A DNA stretch of 64,000 nt from Verrucomicrobiia bacterium (GCA_030431475.1 JAUIJD010000011.1:30101-94100), one strand, 5' to 3'; counted from the stretch's first letter, positions 51,900 to 60,909 are shown. The notes: generated from the letters alone by a model not told the origin. Numbers and translations are program-made.

Positions 51900-54299
51900 T
51901 CACCACGCGGGACGGAAGATCTCGCCGGCGTCGAGGGTCGCGGTTGCCGTGGAGTCCCCGGCGCGAAGCGTCAGCTTCGCCGGCTTCGTGGCGCGGATCG
52001 CGACCTCGGTCGGCTTGCCGTCCTCCCACGCGAGGTCGACGACGAAACCGCCGCGGGCGCGCAGGCCCTTCACGGAACCGGTGGGCCACGCCTTCGGCAG
52101 CGCCGGAAGCAGGTCGATCTCGCCGCCGTCGGGGCGGTAGTGGCTTTGCACGAGCATCTCGGCGATGCCGGCGCAGCCGCCGAAGTTGCCGTCGATCTGG
52201 AACGGCGGGTGGACGTCGAGGAGGTTCGGGTTGGTGCCGTTCTTCAGCAGGTTGCGGATCATCAAGTAGGCGTGGTCGCCGTCGTGGATGCGCGCCCAGA
52301 AGTTGATCTTCCAGCCCATCGACCAACCGGTGGCGCCGTCGCCGCGCTGGCGCAGGGTGGTCATCGCCGCTTCCGCGAGCTCGGGCGTGTGCACCGGGCT
52401 GATCTGGCTGCCGGGGTGGAGGCCGAAGAGGTGGTTGAGGTGGCGGTGCTTGTCCTTCGGGTTGTCGATGTCCTCGTACCACTCCTGCAGCTGACCGTGC
52501 CGGCCGACCTTGTAGGGGACCAGCCGGTCGTGGGCGCTCTGCCAGGCCTCGACACGCGGTCCCTTTTCGCCGAGCGCGGCGGCGGCCTGGAGCGCGTTCT
52601 TCAGCGTCTCGCGCGCCATGGCGATGTCGGTGGTGGTGCCGAGCGAGATCGGGCCGTGTTCCGGCGACCAGCTCGGGGTGCTGGAAAGGGTGCCGTCGGG
52701 AAGCTCGAAGAGGAAGTCGGCGACGAAGTCCGCGCTCTCCGAGATGACCGGCCAGCTTTCCTCCCGCAGGTAGTCGAGGTCGCGGCCGAAGGCATACTGC
52801 TCGAAGGCGTGGGTGGCGAGCCACGCACCGCCGAGCGGGAAGTAGGACCAGTAGCGCGGCCGGTTCTTTCCCGGGTGCGGAATGGTGTAGCCCCAGATGT
52901 TGCCGGAGAGGTGGGCGGCGAATCCGCGGGCGTCGTTGTAGGCCTTTGCGGTCACCGCGCCGGGGGCCCGCAGCGAATCGACGTAGTCGATGAGCGGCTC
53001 CTGGCATTCGAGCAGGTTGCATGGACCGCTCGGCCAGTAGTTCATCTGCAGGTTGATGTTCAGGTGGTAGTCGGAGTTCCACGCGGGGATCACCTCGTTG
53101 CACCAGATGCCCTGCAGGTTCGCCGGCAGGCTGCCGGGGCGGGATGAGGCGATCAGCAGGTAGCGGCCGAACTGGAAGTAGAGCTCCTCGAGGTCGTGAT
53201 CGGTCTCGTTCTTCACCCGCTTCACGCGTTCGTCGAGCGGCAGCGCGAGGACCTCTGAGGGGGTCTCGCCGAGGTCGATCTCGACCCGGCCGTGCAGTGC
53301 CGAGTGATCGGCGATGTGATCCTTCTTCAGCGCCGCGAATCCCTTCGCCGCCGCTTGCTTCAGGAATCCGGCGTTGAGCGGACCGGGATCCGTGCCGCGG
53401 TAGGACGGAGGATTCGGGGCGTAGTCGGTCTCAGCGGCGAGAAGAAAGGTCACGGCGTTCGCTTTCTCGATCCGGATGCCCTTTTCATCGACGGCGACCT
53501 CTCCACCCTCGGCGACGACCGCGATGCGGGCGTCGAGCTTGAGGCCGTTGTTGGCGAGCTTCCCGGAGGCGATGAACACGCCGTCCTTGGCGGTGGGTTG
53601 GATGTTGTGGGGCGTGAAGAACTCGAGCCGCAGGTTCTGTTGTCCGGGCTGGTCGGCTTCGAAGCGCGACACCAGCACGCGGTCGGGGTTCGAGCAGAAG
53701 GAGGTGCGGGTGAAGCTGGCGTCGCCATGCGTGTAGCGGACCGTGTGGACCCCGGTCGAAAGATCGAGCTGCCGCCGGTAGTCGGTGACCTGGTCGAAGC
53801 CCGGGTGGCCGGTGTGGATCAGGATCTCCCCAAAGGTCTGGTAGCGGCCGAAATTGACATCCGCCTTGTTGCGGTCGTCCTCGCCGAGACCCCGCAGGTG
53901 CTCGGTGCTCAATGCCTGGGCCTTCTTCCGGCTCTCGGGGTCACCCTTGAGCAGCAGCGCGCGGATCTCGGCGAGATGCTCGTGGGCGCCGTGGTTGTTG
54001 GCGTCGGCCCGGAAGCCCGGCGAGCCAGGTCCGCCGCTCCACAGCGTTTGCACGTTGAACTGGATGCGCTCGTACGAGGTGCCGCCGTAGGTCATCGCAC
54101 CGAGGAAGCCGTTGCCGAGCGGAAGGCAGTACTTCTCCCAGGCCTGATCGGGGTTGGGCTTGTGGCTGCGGTTCGGGTTCTCCTGTTCCCAACTCCGCAG
54201 CGGGCTCTTCGCGCCGTAGGCTTCCGCCGGCTTGTCGAAGCGCATCGGGAGTCCGGCCGTGGCCGGCAAGGTGAGGGCGAGGAGAAGCGCGGCTTTCAT
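51900..54299 (-). CDS. GH95-like alpha-L-fucosidase (799 aa)
   Basis: The start at 54297-54299 (MKAALLLALTLPATAGLPMR) gives a signal peptide. The family layout is complete: N-terminal beta-sandwich with WEKYCLPLGNGFLGAMTYGG and IQFNVQTLWSGGPGSPGFRA, then the (alpha/alpha)6 barrel with NEVIPAWNSDYHLNINLQMN, YWPSGPCNLLECQEPLIDYV, TPSWSPEHGPISLGTTTDIA (a candidate acid Glu) and HRHLNHLFGLHPGSQISPVH. GH95 enzymes hydrolyse alpha-1,2-linked fucose (some act on galactose). It is exported, so it acts on external glycans. It is divergent from the cobalamin riboswitch/btuB unit. Confidence 0.88.
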   Translation of the reverse strand: MKAALLLALTLPATAGLPMRFDKPAEAYGAKSPLRSWEQENPNRSHKPNPDQAWEKYCLPLGNGFLGAMTYGGTSYERIQFNVQTLWSGGPGSPGFRADANNHGAHEHLAEIRALLLKGDPESRKKAQALSTEHLRGLGEDDRNKADVNFGRYQTFGEILIHTGHPGFDQVTDYRRQLDLSTGVHTVRYTHGDASFTRTSFCSNPDRVLVSRFEADQPGQQNLRLEFFTPHNIQPTAKDGVFIASGKLANNGLKLDARIAVVAEGGEVAVDEKGIRIEKANAVTFLLAAETDYAPNPPSYRGTDPGPLNAGFLKQAAAKGFAALKKDHIADHSALHGRVEIDLGETPSEVLALPLDERVKRVKNETDHDLEELYFQFGRYLLIASSRPGSLPANLQGIWCNEVIPAWNSDYHLNINLQMNYWPSGPCNLLECQEPLIDYVDSLRAPGAVTAKAYNDARGFAAHLSGNIWGYTIPHPGKNRPRYWSYFPLGGAWLATHAFEQYAFGRDLDYLREESWPVISESADFVADFLFELPDGTLSSTPSWSPEHGPISLGTTTDIAMARETLKNALQAAAALGEKGPRVEAWQSAHDRLVPYKVGRHGQLQEWYEDIDNPKDKHRHLNHLFGLHPGSQISPVHTPELAEAAMTTLRQRGDGATGWSMGWKINFWARIHDGDHAYLMIRNLLKNGTNPNLLDVHPPFQIDGNFGGCAGIAEMLVQSHYRPDGGEIDLLPALPKAWPTGSVKGLRARGGFVVDLAWEDGKPTEVAIRATKPAKLTLRAGDSTATATLDAGEIFRPAW

Positions 54300-54387
54300 G
54301 GTCGGGTTGAATACGTCCGGCGCGTCTGTGTTTCGCAATTCATGACGGATTTTGTTTCGATGCGTGACCTTTTCCCGAGGATCCGCA

Positions 54388-54605
54388 TCGGTGCTTGTCC
54401 CGGCCAGCCGCTCGCACCACGCTCCCGGCGTCGCCCCGGCAACGGGGTGGCAGTCCTCGGGAAGCCCGTCGCACGGGCAGGAAATTGATGGGGAATCCGG
54501 TGAGAATCCGGAGCGGTCCCGCCACTGTAACTCCGCCTTCGGGTGGGGGAGCCAGATCGCCAGCCTGGGGTGCTTGTCTCACACGACCTGCGGATTTCAG
54601 GTCAA
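54388..54605 (+). promoter_or_regulatory. Cobalamin (AdoCbl-type) riboswitch
   Basis: The conserved core is visible: GGGAATCCGGTGAGAATCCG, GAGCGGTCCCGCCACTGTAA and, after a variable arm, GAGCCAGATCGCCAGCC, all in the required order. GGTGC-like 5' element at 54390. The downstream hairpin GACCTG-CAGGTC (54585-54604), with no T tract, lies just before the start codon at 54622, pointing to translational rather than transcriptional control. It governs the btuB gene that follows 17 bases later. Confidence 0.88.
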
Positions 54606-54621
54606 GGACTCCAACGACTGA

Positions 54622-56421
54622 ATGCAACCAAACGACTCGTCCGGACGCTTCCGGACGCCCACGACGTGCCGCCTGATTCTGGCGGCTTTGCCCTTCGCCG
54701 GCCTTGCTTCCGGCGAAGTTGAATCGGAACTCGACGCCCTGGTCGTCTCGGCCATGCGGACCCCGTCCGCCCCCGGGACGGTGACCTCGGCCCTGACCCG
54801 CCTCGATCCGCGGGAACTGGAAGAGCGGGGCGTGATCGACCTGCGCGACGCCCTCAACGAGTCGCCCGGCGTGATCTCGACCTCGACCGCCGGCCAGACC
54901 GGAGCGGTCGGCTCGCTCTTCATCCGGGGCACCACCACGGCGGACTCGCAGCTGGTGGTCGATGGCATCCGCCTCAGCGATGCGACCGCCCCGCTCGGCA
55001 ACTTCCTCGCCGGGGCCCGACTCGACGACCTCGGCCGCATCGAGGTGCTCCGGGGTCCGCAGGCCGCCATCCACGGCGGCGAGTCGGTCGGCGGGGTGGT
55101 GTGGCTGGAAACGGCCCGTGGCCAGGGCGATCCGCGCGGACGCCTGCGGCTCGAGGGAGGATCCTTCGACAGCGTCGATGCCCACCTGTCGCACGGCGGC
55201 GAAAGCGGCGCCTTTTCGTGGTTCGCCGGCTTCGGCCACGGCGGCACGCGGAATGATGCGCTTGGCCAGAACTACGACCGATCCCGCGCCGCCTTGCGGC
55301 TCGAATGGGCGCACTCGGAGACGACCCAGATCGGGGTCACCTTCCGGGCGCTCGACTCGCGCTTCGACTACCCCGGGTTCTTCGGGCCGGACACCGACCA
55401 CCTCGATGCCACGCTGGGGACGGTGTATCTCGTCACTCAACCCGTCGAGGCCTGGTCGGCCCGTATGACCGCGGGCTTCTACCGCGAGAGCTACGACAAC
55501 GACGGGGCCTTCGGCAACTACGGCACCGATCTCGAGCGGTGGGTGATCAACACCGACCATGTCGTCGAGATCGGCGACTGCCATCGGCTGCTGGCCGGCG
55601 CGTCCTTCGAGCACACCGACTTCGCCAACACGATCGGGACCGACGTCGCGGTGGATCGCCTCGGCGCCTACGTCGGATGGCAGTGGCAGCCGCTCGACCG
55701 CTTCGTCACCGATGCGGTGGTCCGCTGGCAGGACGACGAAAGCTACGGCGACGAGGTGACCTGGCGGGTCGGGGCGGCGTGGGAGCCGCTCGACGGAACG
55801 CGCCTTCGCGGTGGCATCGGCCGGGCCTTCCGGGCGCCGACCTTCCTCGACCTCTACGGCACCGCCTTCGGTGCGGGAAATCCGAACCTCTCGCCCCAGA
55901 CGAGCCTCGGCTGGGACTTCGGAGTCGAGCAGGCACTGGGGCGCGACCACGCGATCTCACTCACCTGGTTCGAGAACTCGATCGAGGACCGCATCCAGTC
56001 GTCGCCGACGCCTCCGGTGAACCTCCCGGGGGACACCCCGGCCCGCGGGCTGGAAACGGCACTTTCGGGCTCGTGGTGCGACGGCCGCTACGGCTACCGG
56101 CTCGCCTGGACCTGGCTCGACGAGTCGCTGCAGGACCAGCCGGATCACACCGCGACGGCCTCGTTCGACTGGCGCCCCGTCGAACCGCTCCTGCTCGGGA
56201 TCGGCGCGACCTACGTCGATCAACGAAGTTACGGCGGTCGTCCACTCGACGACTACCTGCTGCTGAGGATCTACGGGAACTATCGTATCAACGAGTTCCT
56301 CACGCTGCACGGCCGGATCGAGAACCTGGCCGACAGCTCGTATCAACTCGCCAACTTCGCCGGCAGCATCGTCGAGGGCTCCGGCCTTGGTGCCTACGCG
56401 GGGATCACCGCGACGTTCTGA
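54622..56421 (+). CDS. btuB: TonB-dependent vitamin B12 receptor BtuB-like
   Basis: 599 residues. Plug domain with TonB-box-like DALVVSAMRTPSAPGTVTSA, GVIDLRDALNESPGVISTST, FIRGTTTADSQLVVDGIRLS and IEVLRGPQAAIHGGESVGGV; then a 22-strand barrel ending in a canonical C-terminal phenylalanine (AYAGITATF). It sits under a cobalamin riboswitch, which together with the receptor family supports B12 or corrinoid uptake. No btuCDF is adjacent; energy would come from TonB-ExbB-ExbD encoded elsewhere (an exbB-exbD-exbD operon lies at 32.1 kb). The exact start (54622) is the first ATG after the riboswitch. Confidence 0.88.
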   Translation: MQPNDSSGRFRTPTTCRLILAALPFAGLASGEVESELDALVVSAMRTPSAPGTVTSALTRLDPRELEERGVIDLRDALNESPGVISTSTAGQTGAVGSLFIRGTTTADSQLVVDGIRLSDATAPLGNFLAGARLDDLGRIEVLRGPQAAIHGGESVGGVVWLETARGQGDPRGRLRLEGGSFDSVDAHLSHGGESGAFSWFAGFGHGGTRNDALGQNYDRSRAALRLEWAHSETTQIGVTFRALDSRFDYPGFFGPDTDHLDATLGTVYLVTQPVEAWSARMTAGFYRESYDNDGAFGNYGTDLERWVINTDHVVEIGDCHRLLAGASFEHTDFANTIGTDVAVDRLGAYVGWQWQPLDRFVTDAVVRWQDDESYGDEVTWRVGAAWEPLDGTRLRGGIGRAFRAPTFLDLYGTAFGAGNPNLSPQTSLGWDFGVEQALGRDHAISLTWFENSIEDRIQSSPTPPVNLPGDTPARGLETALSGSWCDGRYGYRLAWTWLDESLQDQPDHTATASFDWRPVEPLLLGIGATYVDQRSYGGRPLDDYLLLRIYGNYRINEFLTLHGRIENLADSSYQLANFAGSIVEGSGLGAYAGITATF

Positions 56422-56430
56422 CGGAGCCGT

Positions 56431-57051
56431 TCACTCGTCCGCCGCGAGCGAGGTGATCCACTCGGTCACCGCGCGGCGGGCGTCCGCGTCGGCCAGGGCG
56501 CCGGTCATCCACGACAGCTCCTGCTGCGATCGGGTCAGCCGCTGCTCCAGGTCCTCCCGGTCGAAGCCGGGCATGCCGAGCTCCTTGATCATCTTCTCCG
56601 CCGCATCGAGCCGCCTCATGGAGGGACCCAGCAGATCGAGCCCGGCGGCTTCCACCTCGTCGGCTTCGTCGGCCGTGAGGGCTTCGGCGTGTTTGGCGAG
56701 AAAGCGCTCGAGCGTGACGTCGTCCCGGCTCGCGAGGTGACCCCACATCGTCCCGCCGCCGGCTTCGCGGGCGCGGGTCTCGAGCTGGAGCGACTGCCAG
56801 CGTTCGAGGGCCTGCCGCCATCCGTCGAGGCGAAGCACCTTGCCGACGTCCGTTTTCGCCAGGCGGTTCTCGGTTTCGAGCCGCTTCGCCGCCGCCCACA
56901 TCCTCGCGGCGCGGTCCTGACCGGCCTCGCTGCCGTCACCGAGCTTCATCGCCAGCTCGTCGGGGTCGCTGGCAAGGACCTCGGCGAGCGGCTCTTGCGC
57001 GACCGCAACTCCGAGCGTGGCCAGCCCAAGGAGACAACTCGTGAGCTTCAT
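56431..57051 (-). CDS. Exported helical protein of unknown function (206 aa)
   Basis: Signal peptide MKLTSCLLGLATLGVAVAQ, then an almost wholly alpha-helical, charged sequence (AARMWAAAKRLETENRLAKT, VTLERFLAKHAEALTADEAD, REDLEQRLTRSQQELSWMTG). No cysteines or metal motifs in the mature part. I recognise no family. It begins 11 bases after the outer-membrane protein gene, with which it presumably forms an operon, and is convergent with btuB. Confidence 0.65.
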   Translation of the reverse strand: MKLTSCLLGLATLGVAVAQEPLAEVLASDPDELAMKLGDGSEAGQDRAARMWAAAKRLETENRLAKTDVGKVLRLDGWRQALERWQSLQLETRAREAGGGTMWGHLASRDDVTLERFLAKHAEALTADEADEVEAAGLDLLGPSMRRLDAAEKMIKELGMPGFDREDLEQRLTRSQQELSWMTGALADADARRAVTEWITSLAADE

Positions 57052-57062
57052 CGAGCCGAGCG

Positions 57063-58391
57063 TCAGAATTTGAACGTCGCCCTCGCGGTGGCGTATTCGT
57101 AGCTGAGGTCGTCGCGCCAGCCGAAGCCGTAGTCGCCCCAGCCGTGGCCGACGTCGGCGCCGAGCCGGACGGTGTCATTGACGCGGAAGTCGGCCCCGAT
57201 GAAGATTTGGTTGAGATCGGCGCTGGCACCGCCGCCGGGGAAGACCTCGGGCTTGAGGTTCTGGCTGGTGAAACCGCCGCGCAGGGTGAGATCGCCGAGC
57301 GCCTGGACGAGGATCAGCGAGTTGCGGAGCGTGGTGGCATCGGCGAAGGCCGGGCCGCCCTGGTTGTTGTAGAGATCGCCGATGCCGTAGTAGAAGCCCC
57401 AGCTGATGTAGAGCGTGTCGGTGATCTCGCCGCGGATCGAGCTCGAGAAGAACGGCTCGCAGCGGTCGTCGATGAAGGGGTCGTCGTAATCGCGGCTCTC
57501 CCAGCCGGCGCGCGCCTGCCAGCTCACGCCGCAGCCGAACTGCCCGCGGGCTTCGAGGCCGCCGATCACCGACTGCGAGTCGAAGATCGTCCAGCGGTCC
57601 CAGTTTTTTTCGGCGAGGCCGCCGACGATGCCGACGCAGGTTTCGGTGCCGGGGATGTAGTAGTAGCCGGCGGCGCTCAGAGTCGGGCGGTCGAAGTCCC
57701 AGTCGTTGTTCTTCTCGCCCTCGTAGAGCAGGTAGTCGAAGCCGACCTTGAACTGGAGGCCGCTGCTGCCGAGTTCCTGGCCGTCGAAGCGGAAGTCGAA
57801 GTCGGTGCGGTTCTCGAAGCGTTTGATCTGATCCTGACTCAAGCCGTAGCGGTGGGCGCCCTGGCTGAAGTCGAGGTGACCGGAGCAGTAGTGGTTGATG
57901 AAGGTGCTGAGGCGGGCGCCCGGGGCGAAGTTGACGCCGATGCCGCCGCGGAGATTGAGGTCCGTCACCGACTGGTCGTCCTGCTCCCGCGGGATCACCT
58001 GGTTGTCGTAGAAGGTCTCCTTCGCCGAGACGCCCCAGTAATAATCGACGATGCCGATCGTGCCGCGTTGGGCGGCGCGGAGAGCGATCGCCGTGAACCA
58101 GGCGTCCTGAGCGAAGTCGTCGATCTCCATCCCCGGGTTGGAGTGGTAGCCGGCGAGGGCATCGACGATGATGGTGGGACCGGCCGGATTGACATCGACC
58201 AGGCCGGCTTTCCCACCCTCATAGGAAGGCTCGACGGCGGGGGCGACGGCGCCGAATCCGGGATCATCATAAACGCCGAAGATCAGGCCGAGGGCGCGCG
58301 AGGTTTCCGCGCCGGGAAGATCGTCGCCGGCGGTAAGGGGCAGGGTGCTGGCGGCGACAAGCAGGACCGCCATCGAGGTCTGGGTTTTCAT
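57063..58391 (-). CDS. Outer-membrane beta-barrel protein (442 aa)
   Basis: Signal peptide MKTQTSMAVLLVAASTLPLT. The mature region alternates polar and aromatic strands (STFINHYCSGHLDFSQGAHR, LQFKVGFDYLLYEGEKNNDW, SWQARAGWESRDYDDPFIDD, LYISWGFYYGIGDLYNNQGG) and ends in a C-terminal phenylalanine strand (LSYEYATARATFKF), all typical of a porin-like outer-membrane barrel. The family is not identified; homologues of this kind are annotated only as hypothetical. The small helical gene follows 11 bases downstream. A likely function is outer-membrane transport or structure. Confidence 0.75.
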   Translation of the reverse strand: MKTQTSMAVLLVAASTLPLTAGDDLPGAETSRALGLIFGVYDDPGFGAVAPAVEPSYEGGKAGLVDVNPAGPTIIVDALAGYHSNPGMEIDDFAQDAWFTAIALRAAQRGTIGIVDYYWGVSAKETFYDNQVIPREQDDQSVTDLNLRGGIGVNFAPGARLSTFINHYCSGHLDFSQGAHRYGLSQDQIKRFENRTDFDFRFDGQELGSSGLQFKVGFDYLLYEGEKNNDWDFDRPTLSAAGYYYIPGTETCVGIVGGLAEKNWDRWTIFDSQSVIGGLEARGQFGCGVSWQARAGWESRDYDDPFIDDRCEPFFSSSIRGEITDTLYISWGFYYGIGDLYNNQGGPAFADATTLRNSLILVQALGDLTLRGGFTSQNLKPEVFPGGGASADLNQIFIGADFRVNDTVRLGADVGHGWGDYGFGWRDDLSYEYATARATFKF

Positions 58392-58565
58392 AGCATCCGG
58401 GTTCTAGGCCGCGGACGGCAGCGGGGAAAGCTGAAAACCGGACGCCTGCCAGCCGCCCACCGTGGGAGCCTGTTCGATCAACGATTTGCAGAAGCGCGAG
58501 TGGGCTCGCTACCGATCCTCACCGGTCGCGCGGACGTTTCAAGCCACGAGGAAGGGCGTCTCCTC

Positions 58566-58809
58566 CAGGGCGATCAAGCGAGGGAAAGGATCATGCGGAA
58601 CGCCGGGAATGGGGGAGCATGATGGACCTGATGGACCTGATGGACCTGATGGACCTGATGGACTGGATGAATGGGATCCTTTTTCCGGTTTCCGGCATCT
58701 TGCAGGACATTCCGCGCCCCGTCGGACCGACAGAATTGAGATCTCATCATGGTCATCCTTGGAATCCTCTCCATCAAGCAACCGATCTCTCCCTGGCTTG
58801 ATCACCTTG
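58566..58809 (+). mobile_element. MITE-like element, copy 2 of 3 (largest)
   Basis: Same element as at 1496 and 63631, same orientation. The ends GATCAAGCGAGGGA (58572-58585) and the reverse complement of TCCCTGGCTTGATC (about 58790-58803) match in 13 of 14 positions. It carries the longest array of the internal 9-bp unit: about five TGATGGACC units (58620-58664). The conserved core from ATGAATGGGATCC to CCGATCTCTCC follows. It occupies the gap between the outer-membrane protein gene and recA. Confidence 0.75.
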
Positions 58810-58855
58810 GCGCTCCCTCTCGCCCAATATGTGGATGGAGCAGTGGACCACGGGG

Positions 58856-58926
58856 GGACCGCGCGAGCCCACTCGCGCATCGAGCCATCTCGACCGGTTC
58901 GGTGCGCGAGTGGGCTCGCGCGGTCC
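58856..58926. repeat. Perfect 24-bp inverted repeat (hairpin) beside MITE copy 2
   Basis: 58856-58879 (GGACCGCGCGAGCCCACTCG...) and 58903-58926 are perfect reverse complements over 24 bp, separated by 23 bases. The 16-base core GCGCGAGTGGGCTCGC of the right arm recurs at 58494-58509, on the far side of MITE copy 2. It resembles a REP/BIME hairpin. It lies about 70 bases beyond the recA stop and could act as a bidirectional terminator, though it lacks a T tract. Confidence 0.7.
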
Positions 58927-58994
58927 GGCTCCGGGGCTCCGGGCGTTCCGTGAGGAATCTTCCGGGACCCGTTGGACAGGGGGTCCGACTTCCC

Positions 58995-60023
58995 TTATCC
59001 CTTCGCCTCGTCGAGCTTCTCGCGGACTTTTTCGGCGAGCTCCTCGTAGAGCTCGTCGTTGTCCTTGAGTGCCTGCTTGGCGGCGTCGCGGCCCTGGGCG
59101 AGCTGCTCGCCGTTGTAGGCGAACCACGATCCGCGCTTCTGGATCAGATTGAACTCGAGCGCGAGATCGAGCAGCGAGCCGGTCGAGGAGATGCCCTCGT
59201 TGTACATGATGTCGAACTCGCAGGTCGTGAAGGGCGGGGCGACCTTGTTCTTCACGATCTTGATCTTGGTGCGGTTGCCTTGGACGGTGCCGTCGGTCGC
59301 CTTGATCTGACCGATGCGGCGGATGTCCACCCGCACCGAGGAGAAGAACTTCAGCGCGCGGCCGCCGGGGGTGGTCTCCGGGTTGCCGAACATCACGCCG
59401 ATCTTCTCGCGGATCTGGTTGGTGAAGATGCAGACGGTGCGGGCCTTCGAAATCAGGGCGGTGAGCTTGCGCATCGCCGCGCTCATCAGGCGCGCCTGGG
59501 TGCCGACGGTGGAATCGCCGATCTCGCCGTCGAGCTCCTGCTTGGTCACCAGCGCGGCGACCGAGTCGAGCACGATCACGTCGATTGCGTTCGAGCGCAC
59601 CAGCGTTTCGCAGATCTGCAGCGCTTCTTCGCCCGAGTTCGGCTGGGACACGAGCAGGTCGTCGAGATTGACGCCGAGCTTGCGCGCATACTGCGGGTCG
59701 AGGGCGTGCTCGACGTCGATGAACGCGGCCAATCCGCCCTTGCGCTGGGCCTGGGCGATGGCGGTCAGGGTGAGGGTGGTCTTACCCGAGCTTTCCGGCC
59801 CGAAGACCTCGATGATCCGGCCGCGGGGGAAGCCGCCGACGCCGAGGGCGCGGTCGATGACGAGGTTGCCGGTGGGGATGACCTCCACATCCATTCGGTT
59901 GTCGTCGCCCATCCGCATGATCGCGGCCTCGCCGAACTCCTTCTGGATCTGGGAGATGGCCAGATCGAGGTTGCGTTTGCGGGCGTCGGCGAGTTTGTCG
60001 GAAGGATCAGCGGTCTTGGCCAT
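58995..60023 (-). CDS. recA: Recombinase RecA
   Basis: Start at 60021-60023 ([20 protein letters not shown]). 342 residues; Walker A GPESSGKT at 75-82, then the RecA landmarks [71 protein letters not shown] and [20 protein letters not shown]. It drives homologous recombination and LexA cleavage in the SOS response. A perfect verrucomicrobial LexA box sits 48-61 bases upstream of the start. The gene stands alone, flanked by repeat-rich gaps. Confidence 0.97.
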   Translation of the reverse strand: MAKTADPSDKLADARKRNLDLAISQIQKEFGEAAIMRMGDDNRMDVEVIPTGNLVIDRALGVGGFPRGRIIEVFGPESSGKTTLTLTAIAQAQRKGGLAAFIDVEHALDPQYARKLGVNLDDLLVSQPNSGEEALQICETLVRSNAIDVIVLDSVAALVTKQELDGEIGDSTVGTQARLMSAAMRKLTALISKARTVCIFTNQIREKIGVMFGNPETTPGGRALKFFSSVRVDIRRIGQIKATDGTVQGNRTKIKIVKNKVAPPFTTCEFDIMYNEGISSTGSLLDLALEFNLIQKRGSWFAYNGEQLAQGRDAAKQALKDNDELYEELAEKVREKLDEAKG

Positions 60024-60070
60024 GAACCGGGATGTCGCAGATCCGGGCGGTGCGGTCAATCCATAAAAGA

Positions 60071-60084
60071 TGTTCGGTTGAACA
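60071..60084. promoter_or_regulatory. LexA-binding SOS box upstream of recA
   Basis: TGTTCGGTTGAACA is a perfect TGTTC-N4-GAACA palindrome, the LexA target described for Verrucomicrobia, starting 48 bases upstream of the recA start codon. It would make recA LexA-repressed and DNA-damage inducible. Confidence 0.85.
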
Positions 60085-60146
60085 AAAAAGTGCCTTTTCG
60101 ATGTGAGCGCCGTCGAGAGAGGCGGCGGGATCGGGGAAAAGGGAGC

Positions 60147-60252
60147 GCCGGGTAAACCCCAATGCCGTCAAGGATTCGATCCCAGCGGAGCGCTTCTTGA
60201 TCCCGGCAGGGATCGGGGAAATCAGCCGGTGGCGCGAGCCACCGGAATCCCG
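60147..60252 (+). repeat. REP-like element, left copy (inverted partner at 60733)
   Basis: Reverse complement of 60733-60836 with clear similarity along its length: GGATTCCGGTGGCTCGCGCCACCGGCT against GATTCCGGTGGCTTGCGCCA, then AATCCTTGACGGCATTGGGG against AATCCTTGATGGCATTGGGG. The CCGGTGGC-GCCACCGG palindrome is the likely hairpin. The pair brackets a degraded RAYT gene. Confidence 0.7.
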
Positions 60253-60297
60253 GGAAAGAATGATCCCGCCCGGGAAGGGCGGCGGAAGGGGGCGTCA

Positions 60298-60726
60298 TCA
60301 CAAATCGCGTTCGTCTAAATCGACGCCGCAACGATGCAAGAGTTCCAGATATTCCTCTTGGAACGTCCGTTTCCGGTGATGCTCCTCTTGCTAGGCGATG
60401 GAGTTGCGGACGTTTTCGCGGTGGGACGGGCTGACGGTGAATGCGCCATCGCCTTCCTGCCATGCAAAGGCGCGGTCTCCCGGCTCTTGATGCACCCGCT
60501 TTGAGGAAACCGCCTTCATGTCGCGAACCCCATCGGCGAGGCGTGCGGTCGCGGTGAGCCCGAGGAGAAGGTGGACGTGATCGGCCACGCCACCGAGATC
60601 GGCGTGGAGGCCGGCGTGCCATTCCGTGGTGATGCGGGCTTCGCGGTGCTTCCTTGAGAAAACGATGCGGAAATGGAGAGAAAGGTGCGTCGAGTTTCGA
60701 GTGCCCCTGCCGGGGCACGGGTTCAT
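60298..60726 (-). pseudogene. REP-associated tyrosine transposase (RAYT, IS200-like), inactivated
   Basis: The minus frame reads STHLSLHFRIVFSRKHREAR, WHAGLHADLGG, VADHVHLLLG (the HUH His pair), AFAWQEGDGAF and RENVRNSIA, then TAG at 60391-60393, then QEEHHRKRTFQEEYLELLHR and CGVDLDERDL to a TGA at 60298. This is the family's length and C-terminal signature. Three lesions: an in-frame stop at 60391, Asp in place of the catalytic Tyr expected in WQxGYxAF, and an apparent loss of about 14 residues between LGG and VADHVHLL. The ends lie inside a pair of REP-like inverted repeats. It no longer encodes an active transposase. Confidence 0.8.
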
Positions 60727-60732
60727 TGCATG

Positions 60733-60836
60733 CGGGATTCCGGTGGCTTGCGCCACCGGCTAAGCTCACAAGCCCCTGCCGGGGCGAAGAAGCGAGATCC
60801 TCTCAATCCTTGATGGCATTGGGGTTCACCCCGGGC
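60733..60836 (-). repeat. REP-like element, right copy (inverted partner at 60147)
   Basis: Right member of the pair, holding the palindrome CCGGTGGCTTGCGCCACCGG (60741-60760) just upstream of the RAYT pseudogene. Such REP pairs are the recognised substrates of RAYT enzymes (family knowledge). Confidence 0.7.
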
Positions 60837-60855
60837 AATCGCGGGCGCCGGTACG

Positions 60856-60889
60856 TAAAAAGCCGCCGGGAAGATGTCCCGGCGGCCTT
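60856..60889 (-). terminator. Terminator of the exported thioredoxin gene
   Basis: GCCGCCGGGA (60862-60871) and TCCCGGCGGC (60877-60886) form a 10-bp perfect stem with a 5-base loop; on the minus strand it is followed by TTTTTACG. It sits 20 bases after the thioredoxin-like gene. Confidence 0.75.
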
Positions 60890-60909
60890 GAGAATGGATC
60901 GAGGCGGGG

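Noticed and set aside
58619..58801. The 60-residue DLM-repeat ORF in MITE copy 2, with a related ORF in copy 3 (63684-63896)
   Set aside because: It comes from the 9-bp repeat and is broken in copy 1; no start signal or conservation can be seen.
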